From the NCBI GenBank assembly GCA_029876055.1, contig CM056877.1, positions 248,001-312,000 of the forward strand: a stretch of 64,000 nt of DNA. The letters run 5' to 3'. Position numbers and translations under genes: made by a program. Below, one piece after another: positions 45,601-55,193 of this stretch (position 1 is its first letter; each line of letters begins with the position of its first letter). The stretch comes from Madurella fahalii (taxonomy: Eukaryota; Ascomycota; Sordariomycetes; Sordariales). Below the pieces are notes generated by a model. It was not told the DNA's origin and searched no databases. It saw only the letters and a program-made list of their open reading frames with translations.

Positions 45601-47092
45601 ATGGCCGCCATCACTGAAGTACTGACCCCCCCTTACCTTTAATTACCATGTTGGGCACAGCTAATTTTTTTTTTTTTTTTTTTCGCAGCCGTCCGACGTC
45701 GAGAAGGAGCTCTACTACTATGGGCTGCCCAGCTGCCCGAGACTTGTTGCACGAAGCGATTTCCTGACGGTTCCGTGGGCGCCAAGAATCGAGGACGAGT
45801 TCACCGTAACGAAGGAACTCAAGAATGTTGGGAGCCATGAAATTGTCGATATCTACGATAGCTCCCTCCGCGACAGGATCGTTTCCCGCCTCGATTCGAC
45901 AGAATGGACCTCGATCGACGTGGTCCGCATTGGCTACTTTGGCTCCAGTTTCTATCCTGTAATTCTCTGGATCGGTGTTACGCCCGGCTCTCTCACTTCG
46001 CAAGAAGGTCTGGATATTGCCCTTGGCTGTCGCTCGGAGCTCACGCGCGCTGGCCTTGATGTGCACTGCGAAATCCGCGAGGCAGCCGTGACGACCCTAG
46101 CCATTAGCGTCATCCCACTCCAACATCCTGGTGGTGGTCATGTGCCTACATCGCTTACTTCGGTTCTGGGAGGGCAAAGCATCGCTGCCGAAGAGACACC
46201 AGCGAGAGAAGGCACCCTATCCGTTTACCTATCGCTAGGCGAGGGTGAGGCGCGCACCAAATGTGCCTTGGTTTCCCGCCATGTCGTTCTCAAGATTGAT
46301 GCTCATGGCTACGCGCATCATGGCTCGGGTAAATACGTCATGATGCCCGGTCAGACTACCCTGGATAACATCCGCGCCGAGCGGGAGAAACACGCGGCTT
46401 TCTGGCAGCGCCAGGGCGGTAAATACCAGGCGGAATCCGACGCATGCAACCAGCTCAACGCCCACATCGCCTCACTGGAACACGCCACCTCTCGTCGCAT
46501 TGGTCACATCCTCTTCTCACCTCCACGGCTACCCGTATGCCATCAAGACACTACCCAACTCTGGCTGCCCGACTACGCCATTGTTGCGCTTGATCGCGAG
46601 CGGTTCGGACCTGATTACGACGAGCTCAGCAATACCGTATTGGTTGGTTCTGTGACATCCGAAGACCTCCAGAAGCTCAACCCCGGCGTGCCTTCTCCAT
46701 TCTGGAAGCCAACAGGCGAGACGATAAGGCTTCACGGTATCTTTACGGCCGGATATACGCAGGGCACGTCGCCACTTATGGTAGGAAAGCAGGGCAGAAC
46801 CACAGAGATGACTTGGGGAGTCAGCAACGAGATCCGCAGCGTTATACGTATCAATGTCGACGGCCGCTGCTACAACATTCTCCAGTGGGTTATTGTCAGC
46901 ATGAACGACAGATTTTTCTGCCGGCCGGGCGATTCCGGTTCCGCCATCTGGGATCTCAACGGGCGAATCGGTGGCATCATTGATGGAGGCAGCGGAGGCC
47001 AGACTGGCAAGGTAGATCTCACCTATGCCACGCCCATATCCTGGATCCTCGAGCATATCGAGCAGAACCTTGGGCCCGTATCTCTCCTGTAA
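45601..47092 (+). CDS. Trypsin-fold (chymotrypsin-like) serine protease, cytosolic, fungus-specific
   Basis: Exon 45601-45618 (MAAITE) and exon 45689-47092, joined by a 70-bp phase-0 intron whose polypyrimidine tract is a T19 run directly before CGCAG, give 473 aa. There is no signal peptide. The C-terminal half resembles a chymotrypsin-like fold: His in CALVSRHVVLK (about residue 201), Asp in LPDYAIVALD (about 299) and the nucleophile in CRPGDSGSAIWD (about 419), followed by a strand reading GRIGGIIDGGSGG, like trypsin's last barrel. The His motif lacks the usual TAAHC form, so the triad assignment is tentative. The N-terminal 200 residues match no domain I know. Comparable intracellular trypsin-like proteins occur near allorecognition genes in fungi (general impression, not tested). 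Confidence 0.7.
45665..45683. repeat. T19 run acting as intron polypyrimidine tract
   Basis: Nineteen T residues end 5 bp before the exon-2 boundary of the protease gene (CGCAG at 45684-45688). It is unusually long for a fungal intron and will be length-variable. Confidence 0.85.
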
Positions 47093-48206
47093 CGGTTTCC
47101 GCCACAAAGCGTGGTACGAAACTGAAGTCTGGCTTCTAGCGAACCGATTGATACCGGATCGGGGTCAGGATCCTCATCTGTGAATGTAAGATACTGCAAG
47201 GGATACCCGTATCCTGGGCCAGGGGGTTATGTGCTGTTACATTAGATAAGCCCTGTAGATTAGCCATCCTCAATTCTATTACATTTGCCATCACCCCCAG
47301 TATACAGTCTTTCTGTATCAGTGAGATAGATTATATAGATGGAGCGCAGACCGCAGACTAGGACATTTTCAAGCTCCTGGTCACTGCTCTCTCCTTCTAC
47401 GACAAAAGAAAGAAAAGAAAGAAAAGAAAGAAGAGGAAGAAGAGGAAGAAGAAGAGAAAGAGCGCTTTCTCCGGGGGCTTCATAGAAGTACCTTTCCGGA
47501 GGAAAGCGACCTACTGCCCAGGGAGGGCTAACATACTAGGACAAAGAAGCAGGCTAGTTATATACGAGTACCGAAACAATAATCAGCTGGGTACTATCGC
47601 TGGAAGATATGGTCCTTCCTGAAACCAACTAGTACACTAGGCCAGAGAAGGAGCTAGTAAGCTGGTTGCAAGGAAACCCATGCCGAACTACTAGAGATTA
47701 GACTCTAAGCCTTTAGATACAGACTTTCAATGGCATTTACTAAGATACTTGCCTGTGGTATGGTAGGGATGCGTGATCTCGTTGTTGAAGAGTGCTCGAT
47801 GCTATGGCGGTCTACATCGACTACCTTTTCAGTTGCTTCACTGATGGCAAACTACGACCTCCTGGAATCGGTACGGACAGCGATCCTGATGAATGGGAAG
47901 ATTGATCGAGAACTCAGTGATGGGTTGTGCCGGGTCGCAACATTTCTATAGAATGGAGCACGGCCGCTTTGGCCAGGTGAAAGTCGAGGTAAAGGAGATG
48001 TACTCTACGTGATTTTGGTTGCAGAAGTGCTATACTTGATCGACCGAGTGCCGGGAAGGAGGGAATTTACACGCTCATCGGCGACAGCCATCTACTAGGC
48101 GTGGTGCAGGGCGAGGCACTTGACCGACGAACGGTACTATGAGACTAACAATGATGTGATCGAGTAATTTTATCTAGTAAAGCTATCAAGCCAGATCATC
48201 TCCCTG
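47093..48206. other. Simple-repeat and decayed sequence, no intact gene
   Basis: 1.1 kb between the protease and sedolisin genes. After the purine repeat, one frame (about 47364-47631) stays open for roughly 88 codons without an ATG and reads Lys/Arg-rich, then FIEVPFRRKATYCPGRAN. Further on (47800-47910) another short coding-like piece reads AVYIDYLFSCFTDGKLRPP before a stop. These look like remnants of a degraded element or gene that I cannot name. Confidence 0.45.
47403..47462. repeat. Purine simple repeat (AAAGAA / GGAAGAA units)
   Basis: About 60 bp of AAAGAA units passing into AGGAAG and GAAGAA units on the + strand. A similar, shorter TTTCTT-type tract lies at 44460-44508, on the other side of the protease gene and in opposite orientation. 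Confidence 0.8.
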
Positions 48207-50087
48207 CTATAAAAGAGCAGCCATAAAGTCGTTAAAGTCATTGATCACCCCAAGACCCGTGACACAGTCGTAACCCGCAACAGACGACCACCCCGGCGAG
48301 ACGGATCCATCTGGGAAATCACATCCCGAACTATCCCCTACGGTCACGTCCGTCAACACGCTCCTGACCTTGGCCGAGTAGAGCAGCGGATTCAGCCACC
48401 CCAAGCTCGGCTTGCCCGCCCGCATCCTCGCATCGTTCACCAGCGCAACCATAGCCGCAATCGTCGGTGTGCTCGCGCTCGTCCCCAGCACCTGGCTCAT
48501 GGCGCCACCCATGATGATCTGGAACCCTGAGCCGATGGCGCTGATGTCCGGCATGGCTCTCCCCGTCCTGTTGAACAGCGCCACGCGGGGGTCGCCCGCC
48601 CGGACCAGGCCCTCGACGTACGGCAGGACCACCTCGTCCTGCCACTCGGGCCTTTCGAAGAAGTCGCTGAACCCGCCGGCGCTGAAACCCTCGCCGGCGA
48701 TGGGCGGCGCCACGTTGTCGGTCGCGCCGACGCTCGTCACGTACGGACAGCTGCCGGGGAAGGTGGGGACGAACATGCGGCGCTGCTCGCCGTCGTTGGA
48801 CACGCAGTCGGTCTGGCCGGTGCCGGCGGCGCCGCCGTCGCCGGTGGCCACCAACACCGACACGCCGCGGGCGGCCAGGGCGGCGAACATGTCGCAGACG
48901 CGCAGCGCGTACGGGCGCGGCACGCCCAGCTCGTCGTCGGCGTAGCTGATGCTCAGCACGTGGGGGAGGTCGTCGTCGTCCTTGGCCAGCAGCGCCGTCA
49001 GGAACTCGAGGAAGGGCTCGTTGTCGCTCTGCTCGGGCGGCAGCGGCTCGCCCGACGTCGCGTTGAGCTTGACGCCCCGCCCCCCCGTCACGTAGTACAC
49101 GACGTTGGTCGGGTAGCCCAGGCCCATGGCGTACTCGACGTCGAGCGACGCCTCGATGCCCGCGTTGCGCGGCGAGTCCTGCGGGTTGGTGCCGCCGTTG
49201 AAGAGCTCCACCGAAAAGTTGTACGGCGGGTTGAGGTCGGCCAGCTGCGGCGCGAACGTGTCCATGAACTCCGCGACGTCCGAGTAGAGGATCCACTGCT
49301 CCAGGAAACCGGCTACGCCGAAGCGGACGGGGCTCGGCGCCGTGGCGCTATAAGTGATGTTGTACAGCTTCTTGATGCAGTCCGGGAGCGTGGCCGTCAG
49401 GCAGGGGAGGTTGGGTTCCTGCGGGGCCGGGAGCGTCGGGATGCCGATGGGCCTGCTGGTAGGAGTGGCCGACCCCGGACCCGCTGTGGTTGGCTTTGGA
49501 CGGGGCCGGGGCCAGGGCCTGGGCTTAGGCTTAGGGCGTCTGCGCCGGCGGCCACGGCCACGCGGCGGCATGAAGTTGGTGATGGGGTGCACAAAGTCGA
49601 TGTAGTCGCGCAGCCAGGCAGGAACGGTGTAGGAGAGCGCCCGTAGAAGTGGATCCACGTCGCTGCCCTCGTAGGCGTAGTACGCAAGGTCGGCCTCAAA
49701 GAGCGACTTGACCGTCTGCACCGAGGCCTCGAAGCTGATGAGGCTGCCCTGTGTGTGGACATCTCGGATTCCGCCTGATCTTAGCCAGCCGGAAACGGCG
49801 TTGGTTGTTGTCCGGGCCGGCTGGCGAAGCTGATGGACTTGATCACGGCTTAGATGGCCAAAGGAGGCATGGTCGGGGCCGTGACGCTGGTGGAGCCTGG
49901 CCTTTATCTCGCCAATTCCGGGTTCCTTGAGGGCCACGAAGATAGTGATCTTGTCCGAGGCGCTCGCGTTGTGGTGGAGGCTCCAGCCGGGTGGAATATC
50001 CTTCGCCTGTTCTAGGACGACGGTAGGCGCTGCGTGGACCGTGGTGACGGATAGGCCCAGCAGGGCCGCGACGAGACAGGACCGCAT
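48207..50087 (-). CDS. Secreted S53 sedolisin / tripeptidyl-peptidase-like protease
   Basis: Acid serine-carboxyl protease of the sedolisin family, typically releasing tripeptides or cleaving as an endopeptidase outside the cell. Intronless, 626 aa from the ATG at 50087, which begins a signal peptide (CLVAALLGLSVTTVHAAP); the same frame is open upstream, but without a leader. The Pro-kumamolisin propeptide (about 20-185) includes LHQRHGPDHASFGHLSRDQV. Catalytic residues in family order: Glu and Asp in EASLDVEYAMG, Asp in VATGDGGAAG, and Ser in GTSASTPTIAAMV. A calcium-site-like end is GYDCVTGLG. Between propeptide and catalytic domain is a striking basic linker of alternating Arg/Lys and Pro (RGRGRRRRRPKPKPRPWPR), probably the maturation site for a Kex2-like or self-cleavage event. 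Confidence 0.92.
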   Translation of the reverse strand: MRSCLVAALLGLSVTTVHAAPTVVLEQAKDIPPGWSLHHNASASDKITIFVALKEPGIGEIKARLHQRHGPDHASFGHLSRDQVHQLRQPARTTTNAVSGWLRSGGIRDVHTQGSLISFEASVQTVKSLFEADLAYYAYEGSDVDPLLRALSYTVPAWLRDYIDFVHPITNFMPPRGRGRRRRRPKPKPRPWPRPRPKPTTAGPGSATPTSRPIGIPTLPAPQEPNLPCLTATLPDCIKKLYNITYSATAPSPVRFGVAGFLEQWILYSDVAEFMDTFAPQLADLNPPYNFSVELFNGGTNPQDSPRNAGIEASLDVEYAMGLGYPTNVVYYVTGGRGVKLNATSGEPLPPEQSDNEPFLEFLTALLAKDDDDLPHVLSISYADDELGVPRPYALRVCDMFAALAARGVSVLVATGDGGAAGTGQTDCVSNDGEQRRMFVPTFPGSCPYVTSVGATDNVAPPIAGEGFSAGGFSDFFERPEWQDEVVLPYVEGLVRAGDPRVALFNRTGRAMPDISAIGSGFQIIMGGAMSQVLGTSASTPTIAAMVALVNDARMRAGKPSLGWLNPLLYSAKVRSVLTDVTVGDSSGCDFPDGSVSPGWSSVAGYDCVTGLGVINDFNDFMAALL

Positions 50088-50931
50088 GGTGGACGCCGTG
50101 GCTCCAAGAATTGGGTAGACGAGCAGGGGCAACTGTGCGTGCTCCGATCCCACAAGTCCGGCCAGGTGGAGTGAGGCGGATGAAGCGCGGGCAACCGGCG
50201 ATCCTAATAAGAGGCTCTTGATCCGGCGGCCAAGCACGGAGCTTATTTCGTCTGCATTGTTGTGCACCGGGATCCTTCGCCGACGCCAACGGACACCTTT
50301 CCTTGCACAGGGCCAGATGTGTGGGGTGAAGAACTACGGTCGTACAAGGCTGGGCGCAATCTATATCGTCTTGCGCTCGGAGCATTAAAGAGCTAGGGCC
50401 GGGTGTTAGATTGCGACGAGGCCCATTTGGCGTCACTGCGAGAGTGGTACCGTCTTCGGGCTGCTTCCGAACAATTATGCGATTCAGCCGCGACAATCGA
50501 GCCAGACATCCGCCAACCCGGCGCCATCCCCCATTGGCTGGGTGTCAGTAGCATCGTCCCTGGCTCGATATTGTAGTCAGCTTCCGTACCCAATTTATAT
50601 TCCGGTTCCACAGCGCGGGTCATCCGCATCACTTGCCCCCCATGGTGGGCCAGGCCAGCCCGATTTTGGCCACACCGCACCGCGGCTGGCATCCTCCCGC
50701 ACGACCTTGAGATGCCGAGACGGAAGGATGCCACAGCCGGCAGCAAGCCGAATTGCGTCGGTGGTATCGTCAACCTTGTTGGCCATCCATTTGCACCGTA
50801 GATCCAAACCTGATCCCTGTTAAGAGTCTATTTTCAGTGCCGAGTACCTCCTGCTCATTACTACCAAGGGTAGGTTAAGTGCTACCCGGAACAAACAGAA
50901 CCAGGTTGAATGACCCTTGATAGACCGGGCA
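50088..50931. other. Intergenic, no gene recognised
   Basis: 0.84 kb upstream of the sedolisin and downstream of the antiporter. The sedolisin frame stays open upstream of 50087 to 50267, but I treat that as 5' UTR because the signal peptide starts at 50087. Confidence 0.6.
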
Positions 50932-52736
50932 CTAACGCATCTCCAACATCGAGCCTTCAGTACCCCAACCGCCGGCCTGTCCAGCCGCTGCAGGGCAGTC
51001 GAGATCCGAGTCGCCCTTCCCTTGCACACCCCACTGGGTGTCATCCGCAATCCTCGTTCCGACCCGCCCCAACAGGATGCCCACCATGACCGGGCCAATG
51101 ATCGTGTTCAGCACGATGGCCCAGACGCCAATCGCAAACCCCTTTCTGGTCAGGAACGGCGTCTCGTTGAGGCCAATCTGAATGATGAGCAGGCCTATCT
51201 CGCCACGAGCCACCATGGCGGCGTCCAGCAGTGTCGCAGGCGCCCAGCCCCCGAGAGCAGCTCGCCTGGCTTTCTCCGAAGTGGACTGCTTACGCCAGGA
51301 AGCAATGAGATCCCAGGCCGGGACAACAATGCCGACGACGAGCTTCGATAGCGCCATGAGCACCGTGTAGACAATCCCCTTCCAGATGACCTCGCCGGTC
51401 CACAGCTCGAGAAACGGAATCGCGAACCCGATGCTGGCAAAGAACAGCGGCTGGAGGATGAACCTGCGCGCGCCGCCAGTGTACCGATCAAACGTCTCCC
51501 CCAACGGCGGGCCCACCCCACCCCTCCCCGCCTCGCCAGCGACCTCAGAACCACCACCACCACTACCACTAGTAGTAGCAGTAGGACTAGGCAGAGCACC
51601 GACGAACCCGCCGGCCAGGAACGCGCCGAACAGGACCGACGCGCCCGCGTAGGCCGCGATCGCCAGGAACGCGCCCAGCACCGCGGCCATGAGCAGCGCG
51701 TTGACCACGTGCCACCTGCGCCGCAGCACGCCCGCCCGGGCCACGCACGGCTCCAGCCCGCGCCGGAACGCCGGCCGCGCCACGAAGCGCGCCGCGGCCG
51801 GCGTCAGCACCGCCATCAGCCCGCTCGCCAGCACCGGCCGCCCAATGATCCACCCCAGGCTTTGCCCACCACCACCGCCGCCGCCGCCGCTGTCGTCGCC
51901 GCCCGCAATGCCCCGCAGCTGGTGGATCACGCTCACCAGGACGAGGCCGCAGACATCGTCGAGCACGGCTGCTGAGACGAGGACGGTGCTGATGCGCGTC
52001 TGCGAGAAGTCAACTGGTGGAGGCTGCATCTTGGCGCTGGGGTTGATGTTGTCGGGCGCGGCTGTGGGGGACGACGAGGAGGAGGAGGAGGCCGAAGAAG
52101 CGCTGGTCAGCAGGACGAGGGTGGTTCCCAGCGAGGTGGAGCACAGGGAGGTGCCGAGGATGAAGGTTTCTAGAGGGGCTGTAGGTAGGTGTTAGCTGTG
52201 GTGGGTTCAAGGTGGTGCGGGTCGAAGAACATGCCGTGATCGAAGCCCGCGTGAAGTAGAGCGAAAGAGAGGGCGATGGGCGTGAGGACACCGATGAGGG
52301 CGGCGACGATGCTAAGCAGGAAGTTTTGACGGAGCAGATCGAGGCGAATCGTGAGGCCGCCTGTGTGTTTGGGGAGCGTTAATTATAATGGACATGAAAA
52401 ATTAGCAGTAAGATGGAATGAGCACACCCTCAAAGATGATCAAGATCAGACCGATATAGCCCAGCGCAAGAAACGTCTCCTGCCACGCCGGCATCAGGAT
52501 GTTGCCGATAGGCATGCCGTAGACGAGGCCCACGATGATAGGCCCAATCAGCGACGCGCCAATGACCTTGTCGGCGATCCATTCTGAGATGGACAGGAAC
52601 AGGAAAAATGAGATGAGCGTCAGGATTCCAATGACTGCAATATGTTAATGGCGGCCATCTGAAGCATGGGAGGTGGTCTCTGCGCACTTATTGGCTCATG
52701 ATACGGCAGGAAGGCGCCGTTTGCGTCGGCGGCCAT
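50932..52736 (-). CDS. Monovalent cation/proton antiporter (CPA, KefB/NhaP-like)
   Basis: Na+/H+ (or K+/H+) exchanger of the cation-proton antiporter superfamily. Four exons: 52736-52688, 52634-52428, 52360-52235 and 52178-50932, with introns of 53, 67 and 56 bp, give 542 aa with about 11-12 TM segments. N-terminal TM pieces include IADKVIGASLIGPIIVGL and LGYIGLILIIFEGG. ETFILGTSLCSTSLGTT and then VSAAVLDDVCGLVL form the core, the paired Asp in LDD being the expected ion-binding site. ARGEIGLLIIQIGL is near the end. Exon 3 to exon 4 requires a GC-AG intron (GCATGT donor at 52234). The loop between TM segments has a Ser-rich microsatellite-encoded insert, and another loop a run of eight Gly. 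Confidence 0.87.
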
Positions 52737-53538
52737 TGTGGTTATGCTGTAAATTAGCGGACTCCAGGGTTGCCGGTGAATTGGCGCCTGTCTTGACGCC
52801 TTAATTGAGTATTGGAGATTGGGTGCGAGCACTTTGCTGATGGAGGCGATGCGTTGCTTGACCGAAGTCAGAGTCTGTTCATTCTGAGACCGAATTTGAC
52901 GCGTTCAGACTCGGAAGCTCGGCAGGCGGGCCTGTCATGGCAGTAAACACACCCTAACCCCAGCTCCACTTTTCACCTGGGCTGCTGACCGGGCCGGATA
53001 CTGGGTCTTGATTACCTTATGTACAGACATCAGATTATATGTATCTAGGTATCGACGAGACTGGCTTGTAAGCCGGAAATTTTGCGCATGCTATGAGTGT
53101 CCCTGCAGAGTTGTTGTGGTCTAATGACTTTTGTAAGGCAATTAAACCGTACCCGGAAGTGCTTGTTAGACGGGGGTTATGATCAGCTGATGACATGTTC
53201 CATTCGCAACGAGCTATGGTCTGATAGCTAAGTATGATAGTGTTGCATTGCTATTGTCCTCCTTACTCCCCCAGCCGAAGCTGAGAGTTAATGACCAGGC
53301 CTGCTGAGCTCTGCCGTCCGGGGACACAGAGCCCATTTCTTAAATGCACTCGAGTGTGTCGGCTCTCTTGTGCTCAATCGTGCGGTCTCAGCAGGAGAAC
53401 TTAAAAAACACCGGCAGAGAGCAATGAATATTATATACACGACAGTAAAACGAATCTATGTATCCGCAACGGGTTTTGGCAGACAGCTTCGCGATAAGGG
53501 AGTGTTCTTTCTGTCAGGATTCCCCCTCATAGGCGCCA
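52737..53538. other. Intergenic, no gene recognised
   Basis: 0.8 kb upstream of the antiporter and downstream of the small membrane protein. It is AT-richer than its surroundings. Nothing coding was recognised. Confidence 0.6.
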
Positions 53539-53909
53539 TCAACGATCAAGCCTCCTTCTGGTAACGGATTCTTGAGCGCCAGCTGACCCTTTCTCGGTGA
53601 CAGACACCGGACTGCCCTCCGTTCTAACCACACCGGCGGGCTTGCCCATCATGAGCCCGTACGTTCCGGCGACGGCCATGACGAGACCTCCGACCATGGC
53701 ATATCTGGGAGAAAGTATTAGATGCAGGCGGCCGGTATAGTGTTCCCATCGACCCACGTTTTTGGGGTCCATTCTAGCTGCGAGGTTGTGCCGCCGGCCT
53801 TGTCCTTTTTGTACATGGCCGTTCTCATGTTCGTGGCACGGGGTTGGCGGGTCAGGGGGCGGGCGCCGCAAACCCTGATGCCCGACTTGTTGAGGTTGGC
53901 TCTGAGCAT
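53539..53909 (-). CDS. Small single-TM protein, possibly mitochondrial
   Basis: Exons 53909-53758 and 53704-53539, joined by a 53-bp phase-2 intron (GTGGGT donor, CTAATAC branch), give 105 aa. The N-terminus is Arg/Asn/Thr-rich without acidic residues for over 30 residues (MLRANLNKSGIRVCGARPLT), consistent with a matrix-targeting presequence. One glycine-rich hydrophobic helix follows (YAMVGGLVMAVAGTYGLMMG), then a charged tail ending TRRRLDR. The size and single helix are like small subunits of respiratory or ATP-synthase complexes, but no family was recognised. Both splice sides stay open in other frames, so the junction is the main uncertainty. Confidence 0.62.
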
Positions 53910-54204
53910 TGTCGTGTCTGTTTTAGTTGAATGGACAGGTCGATAGCGATGGCGCTGCTGGAATTTTCGAAGGGCTAATTTACAGGCGCCCGCATTACTT
54001 TTATATGATCCTCATCTGGCTTGGCTGCTGAGGTCATTGTGATTATGCTCGCTCTATGACGCAATGCGGCGAGGTCCCGCCATTGTCCATCCTCCCACCA
54101 CCCCATTGTGATCTCTTGTTTCCATCCTTCAAACTGCCACCCCTCGCACCTTTCCTGTACCTGCCATTTTCCCCTGAATCTCTAGCGGAACCCTGAAGGA
54201 TTCT

Positions 54205-54477
54205 TTACAGGTAGTGCATGTGTCCAATAGCCTCCATGTGCTGCTCCCAGGCATAGGAGCTGCGAAGCCGCTTATTGCAAATCTGGCAAAACCGCGATTG
54301 GAGCCAATGATCTGCATTGCCCATGTGGCGCTTTATGGCTTGCTGAGACGCGAACCGTTTGTTGCAAAAATCACAAGCGTGTCGAGGCCGGTGATTCAGC
54401 GCCGACTGGTGCTGCTCCAACGAGTGCTGGAAGTCGAAAACTCTGCAACAAGTCCAGACCTTGCAGGTGTAGTGCAT
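54205..54477 (-). CDS. Small three-finger C2H2 zinc-finger protein
   Basis: Intronless, 90 aa, almost entirely three C2H2 fingers. They are CKVWTCCRVF...HQSALNH (first Cys pair four apart, His pair five apart), CDFCNKRF...HMGNADH and CQICNKRL...HMEAIGH. Spacing between the His residues is five, as in matrin/JAZ-type or pre-60S-factor fingers that bind double-stranded RNA or DNA. No nuclear signal or activation domain is present. Such minimal finger proteins recur in filamentous fungi, with no known role. The start is the first ATG, immediately before the first finger. Confidence 0.72.
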   Translation of the reverse strand: MHYTCKVWTCCRVFDFQHSLEQHQSALNHRPRHACDFCNKRFASQQAIKRHMGNADHWLQSRFCQICNKRLRSSYAWEQHMEAIGHMHYL

Positions 54478-55193
54478 GGTGTGAAATGATACGAGCTTGA
54501 GAAGTTGGCTTCGTGAAAGCGAGAATTAGTACAGGTCCGTTGTGCCGGGGGATGGTGGTTGTGGGTTTCGATGATTGCAGCACACGGGAACTGCTGGATT
54601 GGCTGCCTTGACCCTCGACTTAAGTCTCTTTGCTTTGCTCTCATCTTTCCGTTTGCATTTGATTCTGGCTGTCACCAAACATACCCAGGGAAATGGCTTC
54701 CTGCATTGAATGAACAACCATCCGACGGCACCTCGCAGAGACATGATAGAATTGGACATCCTGAACATTCGAGCTGCCGAACAAACGAAGGCCGTGGAAC
54801 TACGGATCCGCGGTTGGGCTTCAAGAGGAGAGTAATATGTGGCCGTCACCTTGTTCCAAGTTATCTACCTAAGATGCAAGTCTGGCAGGTACCTTCCCGG
54901 TACCGCTACTGCTACCCGCCGCCCAACCCAAGCGAATAACATCTCGCACCGCTAAGCACCTTACCCAAACGCCACAAACCCTAGGACATACAGCCTCTCC
55001 AATCCAGAATGCAATCCATACCGCTCAACCACAAATCGCTTCCGGGTTTCAGCCGGCATCCAATATATAATAGATACAACTCCTAGCCATGTATATAGTC
55101 CACCAGCAACTCCACCCCCTTTGCCAGTCCATTGCCCAAGGGTCCCAGATAATCATACCGACCTAGCTCCCACCTCATCCATCCCCAAATCCC
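54478..55193. other. Intergenic, no gene recognised
   Basis: About 0.7 kb between the zinc-finger gene's 5' side and the sirtuin's 3' end. No coding signal was seen. Confidence 0.6.

Noticed and set aside
48331..49296. Long second open frame inside the sedolisin gene (and similar long frames opposite the malate dehydrogenase, HET and ATPase genes)
   Set aside because: These are by-products of GC-rich third positions in strongly coding regions; compositions are Arg/Ala/Gly-only and no domain is present.
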